Assembly (NCBI RefSeq): GCF_020329505.1
Contig: NZ_JAGKJJ010000005.1
Span: forward strand, 62,001-126,000
Source: Bradyrhizobium semiaridum
Lineage (GTDB): Bacteria > Pseudomonadota > Alphaproteobacteria > Rhizobiales > Xanthobacteraceae
DNA: 64,000 bases
Reading direction: 5' to 3'
The notes under the pieces are model-generated. The model had not been told where the DNA came from. It worked only from the letters and a program-made list of their open reading frames with translations, and did not search any database. The position numbers were made by a program, and so were the translations under genes. Positions 8,185 to 16,929 of the stretch are shown here, one piece after another (the first letter of the stretch is position 1; each line of letters starts with the position of its first letter).

Positions 8185-8925
8185 ATGGCTGATACGGCGC
8201 AGATCTTGTTTCTTCTGGTGGGCCGCGGCGGATCGAAGGGATTGCCGGGCAAGAACCTGCGCGAGATCGGCGGCCTCAGCCTGACCGGCTACAAGGCCAG
8301 GGCGGCGCGGCAGTCGCGCTACTGCAGCCGCCTGATCGTCTCCAGCGACAGCCCGGAGATCAGGGCCGAGGCGGTCCGCCACGGCGCCGAGATGCTGTTC
8401 GAGCGGCCGGCCGAGCTTGCGACCGACACGGCCTCGTCCAACGACGTGGTGCTGCACGCGATGGACTGGATCGAGGCCAATGAAGGCCGGCGCTACGACG
8501 CGATCATGCTGCTGGAGCCGTCGTCGCCATTCGCGCGGCCGGAACATTTCGACGCAGCGGTCGAGCTGTTCATGGCGCGCAAGGCGAGCCTCGTGGTCGG
8601 CATGCGCGAGACCGAGGTCGCCTCGGTCTTCGTCGGCACGCTCGGCGAGGACGGCTCGATCGGCGGCATCGTCGACAAGATGCTGAAGACGCCGGCGCAG
8701 CGGCGGCAGGACCAGGCGCCGGAAGTGACGATGAACGGAGCGCTCTACCTGGTCGGTTGGGACGCCATGCGCAAGCATCGCAAGATCTACGCCGACCCGG
8801 CGGCGAGCTACGGCATCATGATGGACCGCCTGCACTCGATCGAGATCGAGAGCGCCGCCGATCTCGCTTACGCATCCTATGTCATCGAGCACGGCATGCT
8901 CGACGCGTCGCCGTGGCGGACGTAA
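8185..8925 (+). CDS. legF: CMP-nonulosonate cytidylyltransferase (LegF/NeuA family)
   Basis: A 246-residue nucleotidyltransferase with the FLLVGRGGSKGLPGKNL signature, RLIVSSDSPEI, and LLEPSSPFARPEHFDAAV. It activates the nonulosonic acid with CTP to give the CMP-linked donor. The ATG at 8185 is used because the family starts shortly before this strand and the upstream open frame (from 8143) adds 14 atypical residues. A GGGGG run lies about 11 bases upstream as a possible ribosome site. It is followed two bases later by legG. Confidence 0.88.
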   Translation: MADTAQILFLLVGRGGSKGLPGKNLREIGGLSLTGYKARAARQSRYCSRLIVSSDSPEIRAEAVRHGAEMLFERPAELATDTASSNDVVLHAMDWIEANEGRRYDAIMLLEPSSPFARPEHFDAAVELFMARKASLVVGMRETEVASVFVGTLGEDGSIGGIVDKMLKTPAQRRQDQAPEVTMNGALYLVGWDAMRKHRKIYADPAASYGIMMDRLHSIEIESAADLAYASYVIEHGMLDASPWRT

Positions 8926-8927
8926 CC

Positions 8928-10121
8928 ATGACCGCCGCTCCTCGCCGTATCGCGGTCGTCACCGGATCGCGGGCCGACTACGGATTGCTGCGGGGCATCC
9001 TGACGCGGCTCAAGGCCGCAGATCACGTAGCACTCAGCGTGATCGCCTGCGGCATGCATCTGGTGCCGCGATTTGGCGAGACCTGGCGGACCATCGAGGC
9101 TGACGGCTTTCCGCTGGCCGCGAAGGTCAACCTGAAGCTCGACGACGACCGCGCCGAGACGGTCGCCCGCGGCACCGGCATCGGCGTCTCGGGCTTTGCC
9201 GACGTGCTTGCGCAGCTCAAGCCCGACATCCTCGTCGTGCTGGGCGACCGCTACGAGATCCTGGCGGCCGCGGTCGCGGCAACGCTGCTGAACATACCGA
9301 TCGCGCATATCCATGGCGGCGAGGTCACCGCCGGCGCCTTCGATGACGCCATTCGTCATGCCATTACCAAGATGGCCTGCCTGCATTTCGTCGCCGCCGA
9401 ACCGTACCGGCGCCGCGTCATCCAGATGGGCGAGAACCCCGACTTCGTCTTCAATGTCGGCGCGCCCGGCCTTGATCTCGCGACGACCGCGCCCGCCCTC
9501 ACCTGCGCCGAGCTGTTCGCGCAGCTCGGCATCAGCGGCCCGGAGCGCTTCCTACTGATCACGCTGCACCCGACCACGGCGCAGCCGCAAGCGGATGCGG
9601 CCAACACCGCCGCGCTGCTCACCGCGCTGGCACAGGTGAAGGATCGCAGCTTCATCTTCACCGGCGTCAATGCCGATCCCGGCTACCGCGCGATCGACGA
9701 TGCGATCCGCGCGTTTGTGGCGGCGCGGCCGGACCGGGCGCATCTGTTCACCTCGCTCGGCAGCGACCGCTACTGGGCCGCGCTGCGGCTCACCGATGCC
9801 GTGATCGGCAACTCCTCGAGCGGCATCCTGGAGGCGCCGGCCGTCGGCACCCCCTCGATCAACATCGGCGATCGCCAGCAGGGCCGGCTCCGCGCCGCCT
9901 CGATCATCGATTGCCCGGCGGATTCGGCCACAATTCTCGCCGCCCTCGACGACATCCTCGCCGGCCGCTTCCGGGTGGATCCGGCGGCGCCGGCTCCGCC
10001 TTATGGCCGCGGCGGTGCGTCGGAGCGGATTGCTGGAACTCTTCAAGAAATCGACCTGCGCGGGGCTTTCCCGAAGCATTTCCGGGATCTGGACGAGCCG
10101 TCGCGGACCACGGACGGCTAA
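8928..10121 (+). CDS. legG: UDP-sugar 2-epimerase (hydrolysing), NeuC/LegG family
   Basis: A 397-residue GT-B-fold epimerase: it begins RIAVVTGSRADYGLL, has VLGDRYEILAAAVAA, IAHIHGGEVTAGAFDDAIRHA, and the late GNSSSGILEAPAVGTPSINIGDRQQGR segment that binds UDP. It should hydrolyse and epimerise the UDP-diacetamido sugar from LegB/LegC/LegH to the free 6-deoxy mannose-configured sugar that LegI condenses. ATG 8928 lies two bases after legF. The frame is open back to 8757, but that part only shadows legF. Confidence 0.9.
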   Translation: MTAAPRRIAVVTGSRADYGLLRGILTRLKAADHVALSVIACGMHLVPRFGETWRTIEADGFPLAAKVNLKLDDDRAETVARGTGIGVSGFADVLAQLKPDILVVLGDRYEILAAAVAATLLNIPIAHIHGGEVTAGAFDDAIRHAITKMACLHFVAAEPYRRRVIQMGENPDFVFNVGAPGLDLATTAPALTCAELFAQLGISGPERFLLITLHPTTAQPQADAANTAALLTALAQVKDRSFIFTGVNADPGYRAIDDAIRAFVAARPDRAHLFTSLGSDRYWAALRLTDAVIGNSSSGILEAPAVGTPSINIGDRQQGRLRAASIIDCPADSATILAALDDILAGRFRVDPAAPAPPYGRGGASERIAGTLQEIDLRGAFPKHFRDLDEPSRTTDG

Positions 10122-10156
10122 CGCCCGGGCGCGGCAACGAAGAGGACAGCGTCAAC

Positions 10157-11449
10157 ATGCCCGGTTCGCTCGGCCAGATGGCTCGCAGGATACTTGCCAG
10201 CGGGACCCTCGCTATTTTTGCGGCGCGAGGCGCAACGCTCGCCAGCCGTCTTCTGTTGACCGTCCTGCTAGCGCGAACGCTGAGCACGGACGACATCGGC
10301 TATTTCGGCTTGATGACCGGCGCGCTGCCGTTTGGCATCGTGCTGATTGGCCTCGAATTCCACAACTTCCTGGTCAGGGAACAGGTGGTCGCCTCGCCGC
10401 AGCAGCGGGTGGAACACATTCGCAATCAGGGCGCACTTTACTGCTGCACATATCTCGTGATATTGGCCGGCGTTGCCGTCGTCCTGATCGTCCGCCCAGA
10501 TCTCATCGGTATCGTCGGCTGGTTTGTCGCGCTGCTCGCGGTCGAGCATCTCACCATCGAAGCGTCGCGAAATCTCATCGCCTTCAAGCAACCGCTTGCC
10601 GCCAATCTGGTACTCCTGGTCCGTGGCGGCCTGTGGGTTTACGTGCTGGGCATTGTGATGATGGCGGTGCCGGCGGCGCGGACCATCGAGACGGTGTTCG
10701 TCGCGTGGCTGATCGGCGGGTCGTGCGGCATCCTGCTCGCCATCGTCCTGTTTCGCAGATTGCCGTGGAGGGAAGTTCTCTGGCACGGCGTCGACTGGCG
10801 CTGGATCGCGCAGGGTCTCAGAACGTCGGTCCCGTTCATGGTGATCGTGGCGAGCGTGCTGACGAGCGCGTATTGCGATCGGTTCTTCATCGACGGCTAC
10901 CTGCAGCGGCGCGACGTCGGCATCTACACGTTCTTTTCGATGCTCGCGATCGGGGTGCAGTCACTGATCACCAGCGTCTCGCAACAATATTTGCCGGTGA
11001 TCATCGCGGCGAGGCACGAGAGCGCCTTCGCGCATACACGCTCGCTGGTCCGCTTCGCCAAGACTCTGGTTCTGTATTCCATGGCCGCCAACGCCGCTGC
11101 CATTGCTGCGATCTACCCGGTGCTCTGGCTGATCGGCAAGCCGGACTACTCCGACAATCTGCATATATTCCTGTTGCTGCTCGCTGCCTCTGCGTTCAGG
11201 GGATTTGCCGACATTCCGGCGCACGCGCTCTACTCGGCCGGCGCGGACCGCGAACTCTTGATGAGCAACGTTGCATCCGCCGTGACCGCCATCTGCCTCA
11301 GCGCCACGCTGACGCCCGCGATGGGCCTCCCGGGAGCGGCGCTTGGTTCGGTTTGTGCGGCAATCGCATTGCTAGCCGCTGAAGGCGGCTTTGCCGTCAG
11401 GCGCCTTCGCAGGCGGCATGAAAGCGCCGCAAGACCTCTCCGATCTTAA
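10157..11449 (+). CDS. Polysaccharide (O-antigen-type) flippase, Wzx-like
   Basis: A 430-residue polytopic membrane protein with about 12 hydrophobic segments and the N-terminal pattern GTLAIFAARGATLASRLLLTVLLARTLSTDDIGYFGLM typical of the polysaccharide-transport flippase branch of the MOP superfamily. It would move lipid-linked repeat units across the inner membrane. ATG 10157 sits 35 bases after legG, and the open frame further upstream only shadows legG. It is probably the last gene of the legF operon, which places it with the nonulosonate glycan. Confidence 0.8.
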   Translation: MPGSLGQMARRILASGTLAIFAARGATLASRLLLTVLLARTLSTDDIGYFGLMTGALPFGIVLIGLEFHNFLVREQVVASPQQRVEHIRNQGALYCCTYLVILAGVAVVLIVRPDLIGIVGWFVALLAVEHLTIEASRNLIAFKQPLAANLVLLVRGGLWVYVLGIVMMAVPAARTIETVFVAWLIGGSCGILLAIVLFRRLPWREVLWHGVDWRWIAQGLRTSVPFMVIVASVLTSAYCDRFFIDGYLQRRDVGIYTFFSMLAIGVQSLITSVSQQYLPVIIAARHESAFAHTRSLVRFAKTLVLYSMAANAAAIAAIYPVLWLIGKPDYSDNLHIFLLLLAASAFRGFADIPAHALYSAGADRELLMSNVASAVTAICLSATLTPAMGLPGAALGSVCAAIALLAAEGGFAVRRLRRRHESAARPLRS

Positions 11450-11565
11450 TGGAATTCCAGCCAGCAATGCCGACCGGGCACGTTATTTGGGGGCGCCGTT
11501 GTTTGCCTATGACCTGTCTTTGTGGTACCCGGCATTGCTTGCCAGCCAAGGGACCGGACGACAAA

Positions 11566-12462
11566 ATGGGCATCATTTCGGGTCTTCAAAATCGCGTCAA
11601 AACCCTGACGGATCCCCGCTATCGTCACTTCTATGCTCAGCGGCGCGTCACCGGCATGCAGGAACGCAATGCTGCGGCCGATCGCCTTGCGGCGACTCTG
11701 CCCCGACCGCTCCAGAGCGAGGACGCGAGCGAGGTCACACAGAAGCTGGACCAACACGGCTATGTCATGCTGCCTCCGCTGACCGCGAATCAAGTCGGGG
11801 ACATGAGAGCGTACTTCACCGGTCGGATGGCCTATGACAGCTGGCTGCCCGACAACCCGATGTTCAGTGCACCGGACAACGCTCCGCCCGGCACCCATGT
11901 CGCAAATTTCCGGCATGAAGACGTCATAGGTGCACCGCACGCGCTTGCTATCGCCAACAATCCGATCATCCTGTCGGCAGTGGGACACATCCTCGGCGCA
12001 AAGCCAACCATCAGCTGCATGTCGGCGTGGTGGTCGATCGCACACGGCGAGAAGGCCAAGGAGGCCGAGCTTTTCCATCGCGATGTCGACGACTATCGCT
12101 TCGTGAAGCTATTCGTCTACCTGACAGACGTCGACGAAACCTCCGGACCGCATTCGTTCGTGGAGGGCACACATAAAATCAACAAGCTGACGGAGGTCCG
12201 CCGCTTCTCCGAGGACGAGATCGCTCGCGAGTTCGCCGGCAAGAATCTCTCCTTTACCGGTGCCGCCGGCACGATGTTCCTCGAGAACACCTACGGCATC
12301 CATCGCGGTGTGCCGCCGAAATCAAGGAATCGCTTGCTGTTCCAGGTGCTGTACTCGCTCGCCGCCTATATCGGCGGTCCCAAGAAGCCTGTCGCTCCCT
12401 ACGTCACGAGCCAAGACGGCGTCAGCATCGACCGCTACGTCAACCGGATCTACTTGTCGTAA
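11566..12462 (+). CDS. Phytanoyl-CoA dioxygenase (PhyH) family oxygenase
   Basis: A 298-residue Fe(II)/2-oxoglutarate oxygenase-like protein. The HxD iron motif is in LFHRDVDDYRF, followed by LTDVDETSGPHSFVEGTH, the distal His in GIHRG and the Arg in SRNRLLFQ. ATG 11566 is preferred over the open frame from 11449, since those 39 residues are not family-like. PhyH-type proteins are common in glycan clusters, where some hydroxylate or otherwise oxidise sugars or lipid parts. The substrate here is unknown. Confidence 0.8.
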   Translation: MGIISGLQNRVKTLTDPRYRHFYAQRRVTGMQERNAAADRLAATLPRPLQSEDASEVTQKLDQHGYVMLPPLTANQVGDMRAYFTGRMAYDSWLPDNPMFSAPDNAPPGTHVANFRHEDVIGAPHALAIANNPIILSAVGHILGAKPTISCMSAWWSIAHGEKAKEAELFHRDVDDYRFVKLFVYLTDVDETSGPHSFVEGTHKINKLTEVRRFSEDEIAREFAGKNLSFTGAAGTMFLENTYGIHRGVPPKSRNRLLFQVLYSLAAYIGGPKKPVAPYVTSQDGVSIDRYVNRIYLS

Positions 12463-12499
12463 CCACGGCACAATGCGCCCGCCGAGTGCGCAAGAATGC

Positions 12500-12528
12500 T
12501 GATGGCGCATCGGCGATGCGTTTGTTCA
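12500..12528 (+). terminator. Weak hairpin after the PhyH gene
   Basis: CGCAT at 12506-12510 and ATGCG at 12516-12520 can pair as a five-base stem, followed by a short T-rich tail (TTTGTT). It lies 44 bases past the stop at 12462 and could end that transcript. The stem is short. Confidence 0.25.
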
Positions 12529-12743
12529 AGCCGCCCCCGCAGCGCTGAACGTATGGATGGAGCTCATATCCAAGGGCGGACAGATGACGCCCGGTTTGCA
12601 ATACCGGCAGCCATGGTCTAGCCTGATTCTAACATAGTCAAGGTTGACCGTTGTTGCGCGGACGGACGCAGCGCTTCCGGACCGTTCGCACACAGACAGC
12701 GTCTCCGAAATCAGTCCAATTTCCTGCACTAACGACCGTCCGG

Positions 12744-14291
12744 ATGCTATTCAACTCCCTTGAATTTCTGCTGCTGTTCCTGCCCGTCACCACGCTGGGC
12801 TTCTGGCTTTGCCGGCGCTATGGCGACGTTCGCTGGATCATTCTGTGGTTGCTGGCGTGCTCACTCGTGTTCTACGGCGCATGGGAGCCGATCTACATCC
12901 TGCTCATCCTCGTCTCGATCGCATTCAACTATGCGGCCGCGATGCTGCTGATGCGCAGGCGCTCGAAATGGATACTGGGCCTTGCGATTGCGGCCAACGT
13001 CGCTTTGCTCGGCTACTACAAGTATACGAACTTCCTCCTCCTGACCTTCAGCACCCTGACCGGCAGCGCGCTGCATCCCGTCGCGATCCTGCTGCCGCTG
13101 GGCATTTCGTTCGTCACCTTCATCCAGATCGCCTTCCTCGTCGACGTCTACAACCGTCGCACCGACGACCTCGGACTCCCGAAATACGCGCTGTTCGTTT
13201 GCTACTTTCCTCACCTGATTGCCGGCCCAATCATCCACCACAAGGAGGTAATGTCTCAGTTCACCAACGAGCGCATCCGATCGATCTCGCAGGCGGATGT
13301 CGTCATCGGACTGTCAATGATCGCCATCGGGCTGTTCAAAAAGGTCATCATGGCGGACACGCTCGCGGAACATGCCAACCTCGCTTTTCGACTCGCGAAC
13401 GAGGCGCAACCCATCAGCTTTTTCGATGCTTGGGGCGGCGCGCTGGCCTTCACGTTTCAAATCTACTTCGACTTTTCCGGCTACAGCGATATTGCAATCG
13501 GATTGTCGCGCCTGTTCGGCATCAAGCTGCCAATCAACTTCAACTCTCCCTACAAGGCGGGGAGCATCATTGAGTTCTGGCGTCGCTGGCACATCACGCT
13601 TTCGCGTTTCCTGCGCGACTATCTTTACATACCATTGGGCGGCAACCGCGGCGGCAAAGTCCGAAGATATGCCAATCTACTGATTGTGATGCTGATCGGC
13701 GGTCTGTGGCACGGCGCCAGCTGGCTGTTCGTCATTTGGGGAGCCTTGCACGGCATCTATCTTATCGTGAACCACGGCTTTCGCCATATCATGCAGGCGC
13801 CAGCTGTCGTCCGAGCCGGCCTGGACAAGATGCTGGCGCCCCTGTCCTCGCTGCTCGTATTTCCGGCCGTTGTTTTTGCCTGGGTATTTTTCAGGGCGAA
13901 CACCTGGGACGGCGCAATGGTCATGCTTCGGGCCATGCGAGGGTTGAACGGCATCGTCGTTCCTGAACGCTTTCAGTTCTTCGGACCCTTTCGCGAATTC
14001 GCCATGCGCCACATAGTCACCGGCAATCTCATCACTTACCAGAGCCTTCACAACATAGCTTGGCTGGTCGCTGCAGCGCTGTTCGTGTTCCTGTTGCCGA
14101 ATACGCAGGAACTGCTCGCAAAGTTCAAACCGGCTCTCGACAAAGTCGAGGTGCCGGACAATGTGTTCAATCGGGTTCTGACGTGGCGCCCAACAACCGG
14201 AACAGCCATCTTAACAGCCGCCGTCACGTTGTTGGCGCTCTTCAAAATCTATGCGGGTGCTCCAGGTGAGTTCATCTACTTCCAATTTTAA
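12744..14291 (+). CDS. MBOAT-family membrane O-acyltransferase (AlgI-like)
   Basis: A 515-residue protein with about 11-12 membrane segments. It starts MLFNSLEFLLLFLP, the usual AlgI/PatA/DltB-like opening, and carries QIYFDFSGYSDIAIG, FWRRWHITLSRFLRDY-LYIPLGGNRGG and the catalytic-type His in GGLWHGASW. It should pass an acyl group (often acetyl) across the inner membrane to a periplasmic glycan. ATG 12744 matches the family start. The following SGNH-like gene overlaps its 3' end by 41 bases, so the two are likely translated together. Confidence 0.9.
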   Translation: MLFNSLEFLLLFLPVTTLGFWLCRRYGDVRWIILWLLACSLVFYGAWEPIYILLILVSIAFNYAAAMLLMRRRSKWILGLAIAANVALLGYYKYTNFLLLTFSTLTGSALHPVAILLPLGISFVTFIQIAFLVDVYNRRTDDLGLPKYALFVCYFPHLIAGPIIHHKEVMSQFTNERIRSISQADVVIGLSMIAIGLFKKVIMADTLAEHANLAFRLANEAQPISFFDAWGGALAFTFQIYFDFSGYSDIAIGLSRLFGIKLPINFNSPYKAGSIIEFWRRWHITLSRFLRDYLYIPLGGNRGGKVRRYANLLIVMLIGGLWHGASWLFVIWGALHGIYLIVNHGFRHIMQAPAVVRAGLDKMLAPLSSLLVFPAVVFAWVFFRANTWDGAMVMLRAMRGLNGIVVPERFQFFGPFREFAMRHIVTGNLITYQSLHNIAWLVAAALFVFLLPNTQELLAKFKPALDKVEVPDNVFNRVLTWRPTTGTAILTAAVTLLALFKIYAGAPGEFIYFQF

Positions 14292-15186
14292 GCACTGGAT
14301 CGCCGTATACTTTGTGCTCGTCCTGGGAGGGGTGATCCCCTTTGTGGGTGCGTCTGAATGGCTGCTCCGAACGAGGGTTCTTGCACAGGACCCGTTTCAA
14401 GCCCTCATTGACAAGATGCAGTCCAACATTCGAAACGTCGCTCTGGGCGACTCCCATGCAGCTGCTGTCAGCGAATTTGACGCACCTGACTTTCTGAACC
14501 TTGGGATGGGCGGGACAAAGATTGGGCAGATGTCGGATCGTGCCCACTACTATTTCACGAGGGTCAAGCCAGGCGAAGTGATCGTTGAAGCAGACCCCCA
14601 TCTGTTTGCGGACTATCGCCTGGATGCGCCAGGCTCTCGCATCCCGGAGTCCTATTCGGCCCGGCTTGTCGCGTTCGACGAGCGGCACCGACGATTTATG
14701 ACCGCCTATTGGGAGCGGTATTTCTCCGGAGGACTGAAGCCGAAGTTTGAGGTGCAGCACCAAATCATTGCCCCCCGGACGGTGCAGGCGATAGCAGCGC
14801 TGGGGCCGCTTCCCGACATGGTGACGGACTTCAGCGGCTACATGGACTACTCCGTCCGCCTACACACGCCTGTCAGCGATTTCCGCGAGCGGGCTGAAGC
14901 ACGGATCTACGTCGAGCTGATCGATTTCCTGATCGCTCGCGGTGCAACCGTGTGCTTGATGAATTACCCAGTCGATCGATACTATCGGGAGCGCGCCGAT
15001 AGGATCGCGGCGTTTGCCAACGTGAAGGCCTTCTATGAGGAGATAGCGAAACAGCGAGGTATTCGCTACGTCTCGTTCTGGTCTCGATTTGAAGACCAAG
15101 ACATGTTCCAAAACGCCGACCATGTGAATGAAAAAGGTTCGCGGATTCTCGCACCGGAGGCTCGGAAAGCTTGTTTTTCGGATTAA
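14251..15186 (+). CDS. Membrane-anchored SGNH/AlgX-like hydrolase or acyltransferase partner
   Basis: A 311-residue protein with one N-terminal membrane segment (about residues 15-35) and a periplasmic domain. GDSHA at residues 66-70 supplies a possible nucleophilic Ser, and DHVNEKGSR near residue 290 a D-x-x-H-like end motif, as in SGNH esterases and the transferase partners of MBOAT proteins. It overlaps the MBOAT gene by 41 bases. The inferred role is the transfer step that places the acyl group on the exported glycan. Its coding is visibly less GC-rich than the flanks (15061-15120 has 29 G/C in 60). Confidence 0.65.
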   Translation: MRVLQVSSSTSNFKHWIAVYFVLVLGGVIPFVGASEWLLRTRVLAQDPFQALIDKMQSNIRNVALGDSHAAAVSEFDAPDFLNLGMGGTKIGQMSDRAHYYFTRVKPGEVIVEADPHLFADYRLDAPGSRIPESYSARLVAFDERHRRFMTAYWERYFSGGLKPKFEVQHQIIAPRTVQAIAALGPLPDMVTDFSGYMDYSVRLHTPVSDFRERAEARIYVELIDFLIARGATVCLMNYPVDRYYRERADRIAAFANVKAFYEEIAKQRGIRYVSFWSRFEDQDMFQNADHVNEKGSRILAPEARKACFSD

Positions 15187-15244
15187 CCGGTGCTGGTCTG
15201 ATCCTGGCGTCCGCAAGGCACAGCGGGACGAACGGTTCGCGCAG

Positions 15245-15634
15245 ATGAAATACGCGATGAAAATCTGGGCCTTTGGGACCCTCGTTTTCCTGTCGGTTTA
15301 CTTCCCGATGGCGGTTTACGTGAGGGATCACGCCAAAGTGCCGGACCCAGCCGTGATGCAAGGTCCGTTTAAACAGTTCATGAAGACGCATTTGTACGTC
15401 TGGTATGACAGGGAACGCGATGTGCAAGGGGCAGATAGCGCGGAGGACCCGAAGCGATCGAAGCTGAGGCTATTCGAGGACCAAACGGAGCTTGGCCCGG
15501 CTCACAGCTCGGCCAACGATATCATCGCGCACGGCAGGGGCCGCTTCGTCCATTGGTCCGACACGATTCAATTTTCCACGAGCGACAACAGCGACCCAAA
15601 TACGAACGGCCGGGTTTACCGGATTGAACGCTGA
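15245..15634 (+). CDS. Small membrane-anchored protein with an LFED...GPAHS...SDNSDPNTNGR tail
   Basis: A 129-residue protein with one membrane segment near residues 8-26 and a short soluble domain. The C-terminal part holds LFEDQTELGPAHS, GRGRFVHWSD and FSTSDNSDPNTNGRVY. I have seen this tail at the end of other polysaccharide-gene products, but I cannot assign a function. ATG 15245 is used, since the frame upstream of it overlaps the SGNH gene. It follows the MBOAT and SGNH-like genes and could be a third part of that module. Its last 19 bases overlap the 3' end of the convergent polymerase gene. Confidence 0.6.
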   Translation: MKYAMKIWAFGTLVFLSVYFPMAVYVRDHAKVPDPAVMQGPFKQFMKTHLYVWYDRERDVQGADSAEDPKRSKLRLFEDQTELGPAHSSANDIIAHGRGRFVHWSDTIQFSTSDNSDPNTNGRVYRIER

Positions 15635-16929
15635 GCACGCCTCGTGCGCCAACAGAGCCACGCGGCGACGACTGCGAATGAGCAGAAGATCAGAAACGAA
15701 TTTGCCATACCGAATGGGGCATTCAGCGGGCTGACCAGGATTGTCATGTAGACGAACACGAGCATGAGCTGGGCTGCGACCGAACCACCGCGAAGCACCG
15801 CCCGGTAAGCGGCACCGGATAGAACGCCCCAGACAATAATCGCGAATAGTCCGAAATAGTACCCGCAATCCAGCAGCCAGGCCCCCCAGGCGTTGGGAAA
15901 CCAGCCGAATATGCCGGTTGAGGCAAGTTCCGCCCGCATGGTTTCCGGCAGCTTCAGCCCCGGCGCAAACACGTCAAACAGCGGAGACAGGACGCCGATC
16001 TGGTAAAGGCCGAAATAGGTCGAGAGCGACGAAGAATGCTCGACGATCCGCTGTACCGTCGTCGGGCTGTGCGTGAGATACATTGCCGTGCTGACGAAAT
16101 CCATCACGGTGCCGGCAGCGATTTTTCCGGATCGCACGGCGTGATCGAGCCACGGGCTGATCGCCAGATCCCATTTCTTGTCCGCAACGCGCACGAAGCC
16201 GTCGAAATCGACGACCCGGTTCATGTCGCGGCGGAGCGTCCAGACCAGATTCGTGTAGGCGAAGAACGCGAGCGTTACAAACGCCGTCTTCGGCCAAAGG
16301 TACCAGCCGCTTGGCAGCAGCGTTTGGTGGGTGAGCTTCCTGACCATCGCACAGCCGATCGCAAGCAGGATAATGAGCAGGATCGGCATGCGGCCACCAT
16401 ACAGCACGGCGTAGACCGCCATCGCCAGAATGGATGCCTGCGCGAGCCAACCCGCAAGGCGTCCCACCTTCTCGCCCTTGAGCAGGAACAAACACACCGA
16501 AACACACGAAAAGGAGATCGTCAGGTAGCCGATATATACCAGTGGAGATCGCCTGATCGGCACCCCCTCGACGACCTCGACGAAACGCCGGTCACGCAGC
16601 GCCGTAATACCGATCGACCAATCCTGCCCGCTGAAGAACACCTTGTCGATCACAATGAACGCGGCGCCGGTGAGGCCCATGATCGCGCAGATGATGATGA
16701 GCGCGTCGAGGTAGCCGAAATCATCTTCGGCCGGTTGCGCCGGGCCTTGCGTCGACAGCCTGCTCAACGCAGCCCCGAGGCAGAAGGCGACGACGCCTGC
16801 CAGCATCAACCCCCAGGCGGCAAAGCCCGGCGTGTGGACATACCTGATCGGGACCGTCGCGTAGACGGTCACGAATGCAATCCACACGACGCACATCAGG
16901 ATTTCAGGTCGAAAAGTGGTCTTAGCCAA
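15616..16929 (-). CDS. Polytopic O-antigen/oligosaccharide polymerase-like protein (Wzy type)
   Basis: About 437 residues with roughly 11 hydrophobic segments and a large central periplasmic-looking loop (GQDWSIGITALRDRRFVEVVEG and the VWTLRRDMNRVVDFDG region), as in oligosaccharide repeat-unit polymerases. Start choice is uncertain: TTG at 16929 gives an 8-base overlap with the upstream gene and is preferred over an open frame to 17040 that would overlap it by over 100 bases. It may polymerise the repeat unit exported by a nearby flippase. Confidence 0.65.
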   Translation of the reverse strand: MAKTTFRPEILMCVVWIAFVTVYATVPIRYVHTPGFAAWGLMLAGVVAFCLGAALSRLSTQGPAQPAEDDFGYLDALIIICAIMGLTGAAFIVIDKVFFSGQDWSIGITALRDRRFVEVVEGVPIRRSPLVYIGYLTISFSCVSVCLFLLKGEKVGRLAGWLAQASILAMAVYAVLYGGRMPILLIILLAIGCAMVRKLTHQTLLPSGWYLWPKTAFVTLAFFAYTNLVWTLRRDMNRVVDFDGFVRVADKKWDLAISPWLDHAVRSGKIAAGTVMDFVSTAMYLTHSPTTVQRIVEHSSSLSTYFGLYQIGVLSPLFDVFAPGLKLPETMRAELASTGIFGWFPNAWGAWLLDCGYYFGLFAIIVWGVLSGAAYRAVLRGGSVAAQLMLVFVYMTILVSPLNAPFGMANSFLIFCSFAVVAAWLCWRTRRAQRSIR

